Below, piece by piece: positions 1 to 21,321 of a DNA stretch of 64,000 nt. Position 1 is the stretch's first letter, and every line of letters begins with the position of its first letter. Source of the stretch: Trichoplax sp. H2 (lineage: Eukaryota > Placozoa > Uniplacotomia > Trichoplacea); the NCBI GenBank assembly GCA_003344405.1, contig NOWV01000002.1:372001-436000 (forward strand), written 5' to 3'. Below the pieces are notes generated by a model, which was not told the origin of the DNA, ran no database searches, and was given only the letters and a program-made list of their open reading frames with translations. A program made the position numbers and the translations under genes.

Positions 1-2831
1 ATGAAATAATACCTTTATAGCGCATACGTAAGAGCTAGATTACGGGTAAGCTAGAATTTTTGAACAAGATGTGATATCTTGTTGGGTGGTAATATTTGGC
101 TATCATTGTGCCCTCTCATTCTGCCTTTTTTGTTCTGTTCATTTTATTGGTTGTTACCTATAGATATAGTATACGACATCAGCAATTCGATCAGGGAATT
201 TGCCTCTTATTTTATTTCAATGAGGCTTAGGTTGCTGCCTTTACGCGGTGAACTGATAACAATTTGGTAATCGATTTTATTTAGTGCATGTATGGATATA
301 GAGAATTAATAAAACTGATGCAATGATGTTGTATTGTACAGTCACGAATATCCTATTTAAATGCAGAATAACGATTAATTGATATTGAGATCATGCATCA
401 GTTAAACAGTTAAAATACCGGATACAATTATGCAGGTAACCCAGCAAATTAAAGTAAAGAGAGCAGTTATCATACTTTATAGTATGCTGTATATGTAATT
501 GCTCCATATATAACAGTAGTGACTAATCCAATTCAAGTTTAATTATTAAAATAATATTGAAGTACCTTACTGCTAGTGCATTCTAAATCGTTCGTTACGA
601 AGTTTAATAGCATCGATGTAGGCTATTCTAGTGAATCTAAGACATTCTGGACTATTATCGCAGAGTATTATGGTGCAGTAAGGATAGTATACAACAAAAA
701 ATGCGATTACGGCTGTACAATATACGTATATGCTAGTTAATTAACTAGCTTACCCTCTCTACTCTATATGCCGTCAAAAATACTGTATATTAACAGATCT
801 TATAGACTGGCGATGTACAGGCTGTCAGATAAAATAAAAGGAGTGTATGATAATGCTTTGGGAGGATCTTCGCGATAAAAGGCAGTACTACGCCATTAGT
901 ATAGAACATTATAGTAGTATATATATGTCATATACGAGTACAATAGATAGTAAAAGAAGACAGTGAGTCAGCAGAAATGTACAATAAACATAAAGTACTG
1001 TATACTATAGGGTGTGTTTATTTTATTTTCAGATTACCAAAATCCTTCTCGAGGTGCTTTAAATAATGTAAAAGACCTCTAAATTTCATACCAGTGTGTA
1101 AACCATTACCTACGGGTACATACAATATTTAATATGACTATTACTTAATATAGTCTGTTTAATTTATGAACAAGATTGTGAAAATAAAATAAACACACTA
1201 GTACTACATACTGTACACAGTGTACATCTAAGGGTCTCTAGTGTACAGTATACAACGTAGAGCAAACAAAACGCCATATTATTCCTAGTTAATAGTGATA
1301 GCTATCCACATACAGTACAGATATTGTACTAAATATACGTATAGCGACAAAAATGTTATTAACTGTCAAAGCTATTCTTATAAAGTTCAGTATGCTGTAA
1401 TTCTATAAATCGGGAATGATAGATGTTATTATGGCGCAATGCGATGTTTGAGTACTACTATTATATTTTACTCGAGATGTCACGCCCTTGGTTTGAACAG
1501 TATTCCTTCCTCAAGCTTTATATTAAAAATGTAAAATTTTATCATAGCATTCGAATTCAAATCTGATACTACGTATGATATTATCGAAGTTAGCCTACAA
1601 TATAGTAAAAAATTTTGAAATGCCGAATTTTGCAAATCATCCAGATAATGTATACTGTACCTGCACTTTACTGTATGCCGTATTACTCGTATACTGCATA
1701 GAACGTTAATTATACAAAAATTCCACGCTATTCGCAATTGCAAAATTTGAAGGAATTCACTGCTATGCAGCACTGATTGTATCATAAATCATATAGTAGG
1801 CATATGTTGGCGGATGTTGTGAAATTCGAACAATTGCAAAGGTCCTATGGTCCGAATTTCGCGAGCGTCGGCTAACATTTATTGTGTATGTACATTGTAC
1901 GGTAATAATTGTCTACATAAATATGATAATAATCGTATTAATTGAGCGTAATATATGTATCGTGGAAGTTCTATTTTATTTATCAATCATATAATTTCTT
2001 CATTGCAATGAAAAGTAATACCTATCATAAGATCACTCAATTAGCACAATATTACCTTGTATGAATAATTCTATAGTATTATAACATAATTATAATGTTC
2101 GTTATTACTTTTATATTAACTAATAAAACCTAATGATCTTCATGGCTGCATTTCATCTTAACTTCACTTTTTTAATTACAGTTTCTGATTGTTAAAGAAT
2201 CGCAATCGTCGTCTACTATTTGTCTACACATGTATACAGCATTAGATGATAATCCAATCCTGTTCTCATCGGTAATTTTATTAATACCGCTTGTAATATA
2301 CTAAAGTTGGAATTATAGTCGGCGTTAAGTAGAAATTTTAGCGCTTTTCATTTATAACGTGATAGTTTTCGAGTTATAACTTGCTCTTTCGTGAGTACAA
2401 TATCTTTATGCCTCAAACTTACTGAAGGAAAAGGTTGCACTCGATCAGCATTATCGACTTTTGGCTATGTACGTATATTGGGTAGTACTATAATATCCTT
2501 CAAGCCCATTACTAAGGAGATACATTTAGATATTTTTATAATAATACAACATGAACCTTTATCAATCTCAAATATTCAACTAACGTTTTCTTCTAGTTGC
2601 GTTATAATTTGTTATAATTTACTGTTTACAGATACACGTACAATCGTACGATAGCTACATGAAGCTTACTCCTGAGTAGCCTGACTTTCTACATTGAACA
2701 TATTTATATGGATATATTATATATATATATTTATACATGTTGGGTAGTTAAATAATACACCACAATAAAGTGACTATCACCCAAAAAATTTTAAATATAA
2801 GTTGATTCCAATACCAAATGATTTGAATGAT
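1..2831. other. Intergenic, no gene recognised
   Basis: No open frame here resembles a known protein and none joins into a phased multi-exon model. The stretch is AT-rich. Two things stand out. A GTAC-rich segment at 1205-1252 carries the 13-mer GTCTCTAGTGTAC, which returns inside a perfect palindrome at 61244. A TA-rich run lies at about 2712-2735. It is downstream of the first GST gene, which is read leftward, so part may be its 3' UTR. Confidence 0.5.
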
Positions 2832-4681
2832 CTAAAAAGGTACATGATTTTTCGGTTTACTTTCTTCCCACTTCCTTATATTTGGAAGGTTGGCAATTCT
2901 TTGGTACAAAGCAGTTAATTTGGGGAATTTCTTAGCTGCCTCTTCGAAGTTAAAAAAGTCTTTGACAACATTAGCGAATCGATAGAAGGCTATATCGGCA
3001 TAGGTTAACTGTTGATATAAAATGAAATAGAATTAGCTGCCGACTGATGATCATATTTTGCCCATAAAGAATTCCTAGTTGTTTCGTTAGGTTATAATGG
3101 CCTACTGTATTCATATTTAACCTACTACCACATGATACCATTTATCCAGCTCACTTACTTTACCCGTAAAATATTCTCCTCCGTTTTCAATTAACATATT
3201 TTCAAACTTTTCCAAATGGAATGGAATAGCTTCTTCAAAGCACTCATGCCATTTCTCTGCTTTTTTTAATTCTTCATCTTCCAGCATATACTGAATATAC
3301 TGATTAAGAAGATCACTTAACAAATATTCTGCAATTTGATCAGCTTTTGCTTGTTCCAAACTAGTTTTTCCCGCTAGTCCTATATGAAGGAAATTGCATG
3401 CAAAAGTATTAATTGCTAACTAGAAGAATGACATTATAGAGTGTAAAAGGTCATTATGAATTATGTTGAATTCAAGAATGAGTATACAGTATAAGTATAA
3501 GCTGTACTTGTAAATTAATGAATGACAATTACAATACACTGATGATAGTATGCATTTGATATAACTTACCTCCCATACGAGCAATGTATCGAGCTATAGT
3601 TGCACTTTGACATATTGTATGGCCATCTACTTCTAACACCGGCAAAACTTCAAATGGAATTTTTCCGCCTGCATGATAACACGGAAAATTATTCATGCTA
3701 GATGACCACACCGGTAATACACTTACGGTTTTAATTTATAGCTAAACATATCACTTCCTCTTTTAAGGAGATAAATGTAGCAAGTAAGCTATCTACTCCA
3801 TTTCTATCGAGTTTTTTTTGTTAGAAATCAATAACAAAAATTTTACTTAAAGATTTTATTGGTATAGGCTGCCGATAAATAAAAGTAATCAATAAACTAA
3901 ATGCAAATACGTAAATGTAAAAGAATTGGCTTAAATGCCGAATGTTAAATTTTTGACTGGATTATAATGACTTGAAATTCTTTGATTCGTTATGTAATCT
4001 ATAGGCTAAAGAGATTTTCTAGTTTATTTATGAATCTTTAAAAATTTCTATGATTCATGAAGCTAACCTTCCACTGGGAATGATAATTGCCCTTAAGGCA
4101 TAACAGTTCAAAGCTATAACCGTCGATCTTAATTGCATAGCATCAAATTACGACTATCAGAAGTATTTTCACTAGCGTATGCTATTACTTAACCCTTATA
4201 GTTTAAGAAATGTGAATCGGTAGTCTTTTAAACTATGTATTATTCAGAAATTGAAAGTGGCAGCGTAGTATCTGATAAGAGTGTTGAAATCTATTCTTAA
4301 CTCCATTCTTTTAACGAAACATTTAACTTAATCGATACGAAAAATTAACTGGCAACTTGAAAATGATTCAGTTCAATCTTTACCATTAAGCACGTATAAA
4401 ATTTCATTCGATCGCATCATTTCATTTAAAATATTACCGTACTAATATCAGCGAGACTTTATCTTAATCGGGTTAAGTCTTCTAAGGTCAACCATCACAA
4501 AAACTGCAGTGATGCTTTATCTTTACAAGTCGCAATGAATAAACTTACTTTTTCTCAGTGTGGGCCAATCTTCTACTTGAATTCTTTCGTCTTTGTATTT
4601 AATATCACTCTCTGCAAGGATTAATCTTATAACTTCTGCTCTTCCTTCGCCGTCAAAATAATATAATTTTATATTTGGCAT
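2832..4681 (-). CDS. Sigma-class glutathione S-transferase, copy 1
   Basis: Conjugates glutathione to electrophiles, or isomerises prostaglandin H2 as in the related HPGDS; cytosolic. Four minus-strand exons: 4549-4681, 3570-3668, 3159-3379 and 2832-3008, giving 209 aa, the usual length for the class. The N-terminus MPNIKLYYFDGEGRAEVIR has the catalytic Tyr8 followed by Phe, and the Arg of the glutathione fold. Exon 2 carries the VLEVDG turn and the QSATIARYIA glutathione-binding helix, with its Gln-Ser pair. The last exon starts LTYADIAFYRF, with the conserved Asp of the C-terminal helical domain. All junctions are GT-AG and in phase. The start is the first ATG before the beta-strand. Copy 2 lies 2.3 kb upstream on the same strand with identical lengths for exons 1 to 3. 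Sigma class is a family inference; the physiological substrate is unknown. Confidence 0.93.
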
Positions 4682-6950
4682 TATGAGCAATTACTAAAAT
4701 ATATGTTTTCGATAAATTTCATCGAATTAGGGATCGAGAAATATTACAATATACTACACGGACTAGCGTTAGATCTACCAGACAGCAAAAGGGAAGATTA
4801 AAAAAATACCAATACAATCTATGATTTATCGATAGTAGATATTAATACAGGCGTAACAAGCCGAAAAATTATTGGATAGTCTTTCATTAGACTCGATGAG
4901 TATTTGATGAAGATACAATACCAAATTATTACTGTAAATTCATCAAATCTTTTAGACTTTTGTACTTCTTTATAATTCTAGGTTAGTTACTATAGTAACC
5001 GACATTTTTCGATAGTGATAATCAATAGAGTAGAGCACATAAGAGATACCCAGCTGACACAACAATAGAAAGTACCCATTTGATAACAAAAAATGATATA
5101 TAACATTTACTATGAACTTTATGGCTCTTTTTTATTAATAATTATGGGCTCTTGAGAAAAGATGTATAATTATAAATCTATTAAAATATTTAAAAGATAA
5201 CTAATTGCAAGGTATACTGTAAGAAGCAAATATTTAAGATATACTAGTACATTTGGTTATTGTAGTACCTAAATATAAACTTTAGGCATTGAATATCTGT
5301 GAAATATCGTGTCTTGCATCTGAATATGTACCTCGTAAACATATGCTGAGTTATAAACATGATCATAGTATAATAAGGTACTGTAGTAATCGTAATACCG
5401 GTATATTGTACCATCTTGATTTATCGTCGAATATTGAATCCTATAAAGGTGATCTCGACGGTTGTCAAGATTGTCAAATTATTGTAGTCGATATGCAAAT
5501 AGCCTCAGTATAAGTACTGTTATTAATTCTCTTAACTCAAGCTATCATTATAGTGCATTATGAGAGATTCCATACTGAACGAGTCACATGGTTATCATAG
5601 GTAGTAAAATGATGAATGAGCAAATACGCGAATTAAAATACTTGCTAGCAAAACTGTACTAATGTCGTTATAAATCTAATACTATCTCTTTAACAGGGTA
5701 GAATATAAATGTCTTTAAAATAAAATGCAGCATGAATTGCGCCAGCACTATAATACATATGTGTTTCAGTTTGTAGTTAAATAAATACTTATGCCGCGAA
5801 GGGCATTAGTTGATGATAATTCTATGATATCAGGTATAGCATTTTCCTGATTTGCGTATACATAAATTTATTTAATTCATCATTCAGTGATATTTCGTGC
5901 TATTCAAAATTCCAATTATCAGTTGACGATACACGGTCTATTACGATAATACCCACATAAAAATAAATTAAACTCGCACATTATCACAGTTTATTGATAT
6001 TTGGTATCACTTTGCCATTAATCTAATGTTTATAAATAACATACAGTAGTTACGAAGCTAGGCAAAACTATTTATTACTGTTGTAAGGATTGATAGGGAT
6101 CTACCCGCATATTGAAGTGATCATATTACCAGTATAGATTAAAGTTTGGTGGTTTCTCTTATTTGAATGTTAGCATTCAGTAATCTTGTCAGTCAATTAC
6201 TGGTGTCGCACTGATGTGTGCTATCTAAGCGAATATTATCTTATCATCAGAAAAGCTCTCGTGCATCTTGTAATTAATGGAAATATTCTTGATAATGTTT
6301 TAATGTCAGTGTTTAATTCAACACATTTCAGCTCCATTGCCTATCATATACTGTATATTCCGACAATTAAAATACATGTTTGCCGGATGCAAACTGGGCT
6401 AAATGATACTGTACACCGTACAGTATTGCACTCATCATTATTTTTAACTTAAAGGGTAAAGCAGTAAATAGCTGAACTAAGAAAATTAAATCCACAGAGT
6501 ACGGCACTAAGAAAGGCAACTTAGCCTCTCTAAAGATTTCCTACCAGTTTGATTTCATAGCTAAATACTTGTTTTAATGTTCTTTTTTTATTATTAAGAT
6601 CAAATCTGCTACGAATATAGCAATTTCTAAAATATTTCTTATACAACATAATTTAGTTAGTAGGATTTTATCAGTTTTTTCCGTTTTAGTTTCTGAGATA
6701 CTACTAATCTACGATATTATAATATCAAGATCTTAAGTAAAAAAGTTACCGGTATACTTTAAAAATGTACCTAATTACGATATTCTTTGTTTACGATTAG
6801 TGCTATAGAAGAATGATTGTAATAGTAAAATTAATCAAGTAAATTCTACAAATTACGATCATCTTTAATTTCGTAAAACAAATAATTGAATTGATAACAT
6901 GCACTGTTGCAATACTTTGCCAGAGCTATGCACGAGATACTATTATTTAA
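4682..6950. other. Intergenic spacer between the two GST genes
   Basis: Holds the promoter of GST copy 1 and the 3' flank of copy 2. Short open frames are present (for example 5289-5513 and 6186-6452), but none has family motifs or splice-consistent neighbours. No palindrome cluster of the GTAC type is seen here. Confidence 0.5.
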
Positions 6951-9010
6951 TTAAAAAGGAGTATTTGGCTTTCTGCTTTCCCAGTCTTTAATACCTGGTA
7001 TCTCTTTAACTCGAGAGTATAGTCCTGTCAAAAGGGGATACTTTTCTGGCTGTGGCTTTAGGTCGAGTGATGATATACCAACACTGATAAAGCGATAGAA
7101 TGCTATATCGGCATAAGTAAGCTAAGAATGAAAACGAAAATTTTATTATTAAGATGATAAATGGGCCTAAGAATTTTAAAATTTTGCCTCCAAAACAGTC
7201 AAGGTATGAACTATTTAAGAGCTTACAGAGCCAGCGAAATATTGTCCGCCATTTTCTTGCAGGATTTTCTCTAATTTGCCAAGGTAAAAGGGAATAATTT
7301 CAGTTGTATATGTAGTTTTTATTTGTTCTTTTTTAGTTTCATCTTTTTCGAATGTGAATGCAATAAATTTATCCAATAAATCATGCAAGAAGCAATCGGC
7401 CACTTGATCGGCAACAGCTTGTTCTATGCTGGTTTTACCAGCTAAACCTAAATAATACCGGAATAAATTACTTTGAGCTTATGATTACCATGTAATGGGT
7501 AGATTTGATAGCTATAACAAATGGATTTCTTTAAGTACAGTAATTTATTTATTTTATTTGCTATGTTACAAAGCATTACTAGAAATAATTAGATATGTCC
7601 TACTGGAATGCATTAATTCAAGTAATATTATCGATACCTGCTAGGCGTGCGGCAAATCTGGCAATAGTAGCACTCTGACCAATAAGGCGACCATCGACTT
7701 CTAAAACCGGCAATTGATCAAATGGGAACTTGCCACCTGTAGTAAAATTTGGGAATTACCTTCCAGTTGATTAAGATATAGAAAATATTTGCAATAACAC
7801 AATACTTGTACTGCTTGATAATTCTCGTTTTTACAACTATAAATTGAAAGCATTAGGATGCAAGTTCTCATTACAAAACTAGTGACAAATCTCTATTTGC
7901 AATCAGTTATTTTTTAAATTTGAGCCATAATCAAAATAATTTCTAAAGTTCTTTTAACTAGTTTAAGTAAATAGGTATGCAGATTCTGGGTATTAGTGAT
8001 TCTTTAATTAATGGCGATGATTATAAATTACATGAGTTTTTTAAATAACAATAATCATAGCCTAGGATACTTTTCACATTGGCCTTATATTACGCATATT
8101 TTCATCAATATCAAGCAAGCTTCAGAAATTGCTTAGTCGATTTTAGCTATCAGTTACTACCTCATCTGGGAGAAGAGAACAAATACATATATAAATATAA
8201 CTCTACCCTAGGATGAATAATGCTTTCATGCATAGGGGAGGTCTAACACAAGAGACATCTTATTAAAATTCGATATATTGCATAAGGACAATAAAACTTG
8301 AAGCTTCCATTAGGCAATTCCAGTGCAAGTATGTAAAACTGTAACTGTAGCGACTAAACCTGTATGTTGTTATGTAGTGGTCGAAACCTTTATGCAATGC
8401 TACTTAAGTTAGATGCTACTGTTACTACCTGATTTATTTATATACGTTTAGCAAATTTTCACAATTTGTTACATCAGTAAAAGGAGTGGATTGTTTCTGA
8501 AACAGTGTTAGTCTATATTCTGCCAATTTTAATTACTCTAACAGATTACTTGATTAATTATAAGATGAAATGCTATCGTCTACAAATATGGGTAAAATTA
8601 CGATTTTAGAATGACTTTCAATATTAATTTTATACTGACAAATTATGTACAACTGTACACTTCATAATAATGATAAAATTAGATTATCTAAGTGTATGCT
8701 GGATATGTACTGTAGGCCTTTTTTATGATCGATACTGGTGAAAAAGAAGCAAAAGTGAATTCTTGTTCCTATTGTACAGCAAGTTATCTTATTTAGAGGA
8801 TAGACTACTTTGGCAGCTTGTGCAATTTGATAAAATAAGTTGTCATATTAGAATAAAGTATAGATTATAGGACTTACTGGCTTTTAACGTAGGCCAATTT
8901 TCTTGTTCATATCTCAAATCTTTATAATCAACTCCTCCAGCGGCAAAAATTAGCCTAATAGTCTCTCCTCTAGCTGCTAAATTGAAATAGTGCAATGTAA
9001 TGGCAGGCAT
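6951..9010 (-). CDS. Sigma-class glutathione S-transferase, copy 2
   Basis: Paralogue of the gene at 2832-4681. Minus-strand exons 8878-9010, 7638-7736, 7227-7447 and 6951-7121 encode 207 aa. Exons 1-3 are 133, 99 and 221 nt, exactly as in copy 1, with the same phases, so the pair arose by tandem duplication. The N-terminus MPAITLHYFNLAARGETIR keeps Tyr8-Phe9. Exon 2 keeps the VLEVDG turn and the Gln-Ser of the glutathione site (GQSATIARFAARL). Exon 4 begins LTYADIAFYRF. The C-terminal helices differ considerably from copy 1, so substrate preference has probably diverged (inference). The start codon is the only in-frame ATG ahead of the first beta-strand. Confidence 0.93.
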
Positions 9011-10761
9011 GTTTATGGTTGTTGTTCTAAAACGTCCTTGATTTTAGCTAATACCAACAAGTCAAAGAGGAAAGTTTTGATCTTGATTCAGCTTTTATAC
9101 CGTTCGAATCAGATAGATAGCATCTGTTAGAATTGACTATCTGAAGATTTATCAACCAATCAGGACTGAAATAGAATTAATTGATTGTTTTGATTATTTA
9201 TTATTATTTTTCATCTAGATGCATTATTGTTTTTTCTACGCCTAGTTTATAGATTGTATCATAACATATTAATACTAATGGTGTCTAATCAACACCTAGC
9301 AACTAAAAGAGTCAGTAATTACAATTCTCATCCCATATCCGATCATTGAATAAAGTTACAGCGTCATGGTTTACCTTATGACATGATATTTTGCTGATTG
9401 AGAGACAATAATCATCAACATAACCTCAATCGTCATTACTGTAAGGTCATATCTAGTATTTATGTCATATGGAATAATATTAGGGAAAGAAAAGTAGTTC
9501 TATATGCTTACTCAGCAAATTATGCTGCAAGTTCTTCTACTACTTTATTTCGCAAAAAAGAAGTTTTAGCCATAGGCTTCGGGGTAGAAATAATGAATGA
9601 AAGAAATTTTAAATACAAGACCAGCCGTTAATACTAATAGTATTGGACGTTATTCAACACATTAGATCACATATGTGATAAAATTCATTCAATTTTACAT
9701 TTGCAAACATGTAAGTATTTATCCTTATAAGTCTTTGTCTTCAAATCATTTATTATTAGGTTGGCATATAGTGATGACGTGAACAGTATATGTATTGATG
9801 ATCAACTGGTTTCAGTCTTGTAATAATAAAAGGTCAAGTTATTGACAGTGAATAATTAGAAAAAATGCATTATCATCCATTATAATTATGCATAATAACT
9901 GATGGACTTAGGTAGCTAGTGAAACAAGCTATCATTAATTTTGAATACAATTACTGTAGTTTACTTAAATGAATACGAGTATATGTGTTCCTATACGCGT
10001 ATATATAATATTGTATATATTATACTCTTATACTAGGATATGGATCCATATACAATACTGCTTAGTCACGCTTCCACAGTTGCAACACGTCATTTCGAAG
10101 AAGGATGTATTTATCAATTTGATCGATATCCATAGTAAAAGCTCTAACGATAAAGCCTGTAAGAATTTCTGGTCATAGTCCCAAACTGAAATGAATGAAT
10201 GTAGTATTTTTGTCTATTTTGAGGGAACAACAAAAGGAAAGCTACTACTTGCAAATAATACATGCGGTAAAAAATACTCGTAAGTCTACAGTATGACATT
10301 AGTTCCGTCAACCAGTACTGTACAGTGTACAGTATACAGGGTAAATGATGTATAAATCAAGGAAACACCATCAATTTTTCGTAAAGATAAGTGATGACTA
10401 TTCACAAAACTAGAATATACATACATTGCTGCTTGCGACTCTGCACTTAAAGTAATCGCCTCTAATTGCCTCTATGGCAAGGGTAGGAGTAAAAATTGAA
10501 TAAGGTTGATCATCTGCATCAGCTGAGGCATGCAGCTCATTATCACATGCAGCAGCATGTACGGCACATTGTACAGCATACAGTATACAGTATTATAATT
10601 ATACTTCTTATTAGTGTCGTCGAAATTGAAAGAAAAATGGTGGAGGGATAACTTTAACATTGAAGATAAAAAAATTCTCAGAAAAGTTGAAGGATAGTTT
10701 GATTGGAAGAGAGTGGTCTTGAACATTTATTCGATAAAAATCGCTCGATAGTAAAACAATT
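9011..10761. other. Intergenic, no gene recognised
   Basis: Contains the 5' flank of GST copy 2 and the 3' flank of the tRNA gene. Small GTAC-rich patches occur at about 10313-10340 and 10563-10592. Open frames at 9398-9631, 9969-10178 and 10472-10726 have no family motif and are judged non-coding. Confidence 0.45.
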
Positions 10762-10833
10762 GGGCTCAGGCGGGAATCGAACCCGCGGCCTCTCGCACCC
10801 GAAGCGAGAATCATACCACTAGACCACTGAGCC
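10762..10833 (-). tRNA. tRNA-Pro (anticodon CGG)
   Basis: Read on the minus strand this 72-nt segment folds as a complete tRNA. The acceptor stem pairs GGCTCAG with CTGAGCC, with a C discriminator base. The D arm contains TGGTCTAGTGGTATGA. The anticodon stem pairs TCTCG with CGAGA and the loop reads CTTCGGGTG, giving anticodon CGG. The T arm pairs GCGGG with CCCGC around TTCGAAT. The A and B box promoters are intact, there is no intron, and a TTTT terminator follows within about 10 nt on the minus strand. The sequence closely resembles eukaryotic tRNA-Pro genes. Confidence 0.96.
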
Positions 10834-12074
10834 GTTGGTCATCGTCGGAACTGAAACTTTGCTAGTTAAGAATGTGGAATCAAATAAAAAATTTGCGCAG
10901 GCGTAGGTACACATTACATAATATGCTGTGATGCAATGTAAAATGCGTCGAGTTGCAGTGAGCGTTATTAGAAGTGTCGATCTGTTCGATACTTACTACT
11001 ACTTTAATACTTCAAAGTGCAGTGAGTGTTGCGCAGTACAGTACTGTACTGTTTACAGTGAGAAGTAGTGTACCGTACTGTACTGTACTGTACAGTATGA
11101 GAAAACCCTACTTTACAGTACTGTACGACTAAAGTGTGTACTGTACTGTACAGGAAAGTAATGGCCACTGAAAGTGCAATAAAGAAAATTTGAACATCCA
11201 AAATCCTAGTCTAAATGCTGTTAAAACCTAAAAATAGAGCACTTTTTATTTCGTTTCCATAGAAAGAAGTGGCAAATTTATAAGCTTTATTATCCTGTTT
11301 ATATAATATATGAAGATATTTAGCAGGCTACGGAGTGGGTCATTTAGCTATTACAAGTTTTTCAATTAGTAACAGCACGCTCTTAAGTCGACTAATGAAT
11401 TTTTTTCGACGTACAGCACGCAATTTTTTCGGTCTAATCCTTATGCTCACTTGAATGTTGTATTTTTAAAATTTTCATTTACGGTTGTTAAAGCTCGATT
11501 AGAAATAAAGTGTTTTAATATAGAAATTTTTAGATTTTTCTCTATTTTTTTTATGTATTTTAAAGAATTTTTAACGCTACTGAAGCAACTAAAATTAAAT
11601 TCTACATATTCAAAAATTAAGTTGATTTGACCGCAAATGGCCGTCAAAAAGCCTTGATTGTACTATACTTTTATGAGCCATTAGTGTACCGTGCGGCATG
11701 GAGCACCTGTAGTACAGTACAGTACCCTACTATCACTTAGAGGTTTATTCACTTCAAGGTCTGTATCCTCATTATTGGCAGCCAAGTCGACGTTTCCTAT
11801 ACTGTACGACTTTGAAACGTTGGCGTACAGTACACCAGTGTGGAGTTAGCGTACTTTCACTCAAGTGTCTAGTACTGTACACTGTACATCTGCCCATCGA
11901 TTTACTCCATCGGGACTGGTTATCGTCATGACGGTAACATAGGATCTCTATTATAACTTGACTCAGTTTAAGCACAGCCATAGGCATACCGTCAACACCG
12001 ATGCACCTCACAAATTCGACGTCGTGCGACTGTTATTGAAACGTTTCTCCATCGTCTCGCAAACGTTCAATAGC
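10834..12074. other. 5' flank of DDX46 with GTAC-palindrome clusters
   Basis: No coding exon is seen. The interval carries two clusters of short overlapping palindromes built from TACTGTAC and GTACAGTAC: a dense one at about 11030-11155 and a looser one at 11700-11890. The second ends about 185 bp before the DDX46 start codon. Open frames at 11004-11201 and 11772-12011 are by-products of the repeats. Confidence 0.55.
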
Positions 12075-20049
<7,975 letters not shown>

Positions 20050-21321
20050 AGGCAAATTAGTGGCTATTTGCCCTGTTATGCTATAATTATGGAAGGAAAT
20101 TTTCCGATTGTATCGGATACCTACTAATCATTCCATCATATTGTTTAACATTTTGTAAAGTACTTTAGGCATTGTACACTATTTACAGATAACACTAGAA
20201 TTGTTAGCAATCAATTTCCCCTATCTGTATTTATGTTATAATAGCGTCCCATTTTATGCGAAATAATCCAAGTAACGAAAGAGGTTTCACTTTTACCTAT
20301 AGTAAATGCGAAAATAAAGATTGATTTTCATCTTTGATCTAATTTCTTTAGCTAATGTGTAATTGTTATGATGGTGGTATCAATCAACATTATCCTGCTG
20401 TTCCTTTAGGTTACAAATATCTACAGTAATTGCATTCAAGTTGATGTACGCGCATTTGAACATTTAACGACATTATTGTAATACTTGTACATGCCTAGGT
20501 GGGATGGAATCAAAAATTGAAGAAATAATAGTCGAAAAGTAATCATTGAATAATTTTTGGATAATTTTATTATTAATTTTGAAACGAAGTAGCAAATTAA
20601 AAATTGAATAAGTACTGTATAAGGGTTACTGTTGACATTATGTATTATCCATTAAAACTACTACAGCATACCGGTCATTTGGGACGAATTCTAAAATTAA
20701 GTGCTATAAGTAATCCAGCTGTTGCACAGTGATGAGTGTCGCAATTCATTGTTACAATGCAATTATAGGAATATGATTGAAATCATATCGTTTTTATGCT
20801 TAAAAAATACTGCCGTTATTAATTGTTCAAGAAATAACGGCCAGTAAATCTCCTTAAATTGTTTTATTTGAGAAAGTAGTATAATGTACAGTATTGTGTT
20901 CAGATTACAGCATGAGTGCAATGTACTGTACGTATAATATAGCAAAAGTCGAAAAACAAGTATGGTACAGTACTACTCCACAATATCCAACGTAATATTT
21001 AAGAATTTTACAAATTGATCATAAATACTCGTAAATTGCTTTTAACATTATAAAGGCATTGATTATTTAGTACTGTAGTTCGGTATAACATACAATCGGC
21101 AATCGCCTTACCAAAGTGTTTTTGGTACTGATTTTTAACATCGGTAATTATAGGTTATACTTTCTCATCTTATCACAGTACGACAGGGCAGCTGTTATCC
21201 TATATTGTTATACATGTATACATGCTTGTTCGTTAGATATCTCTCTATTTCTAAACAGTGAATTAAAGAATTATGCAGCAATTCATGGCATTGCGTTGTT
21301 AAGAACATCTTTTGAATAAAG
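20050..21321. other. 3' intergenic between DDX46 and NSMCE2
   Basis: Separates two convergent genes. Apart from a candidate polyadenylation signal for DDX46, nothing coding is seen. The open frame at 20763-20945 has no recognisable features. Confidence 0.5.
20313..20318 (+). promoter_or_regulatory. Candidate polyadenylation signal of DDX46
   Basis: AATAAA hexamer 264 bp past the DDX46 stop codon on the coding strand. This is the first canonical hexamer I noticed downstream. The cleavage site was not determined. Confidence 0.4.

Noticed and set aside
1480-1785. 101-codon minus-strand frame
   Set aside because: Composition is that of random AT-rich sequence (Ile, Leu, Tyr, Asn, Ser), with no motif and no neighbouring exon.
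1820-1860. Inverted GAAATTCG/CGAATTTC pair
   Set aside because: Only eight bases per arm with a 25-bp loop in AT-rich DNA; likely chance.
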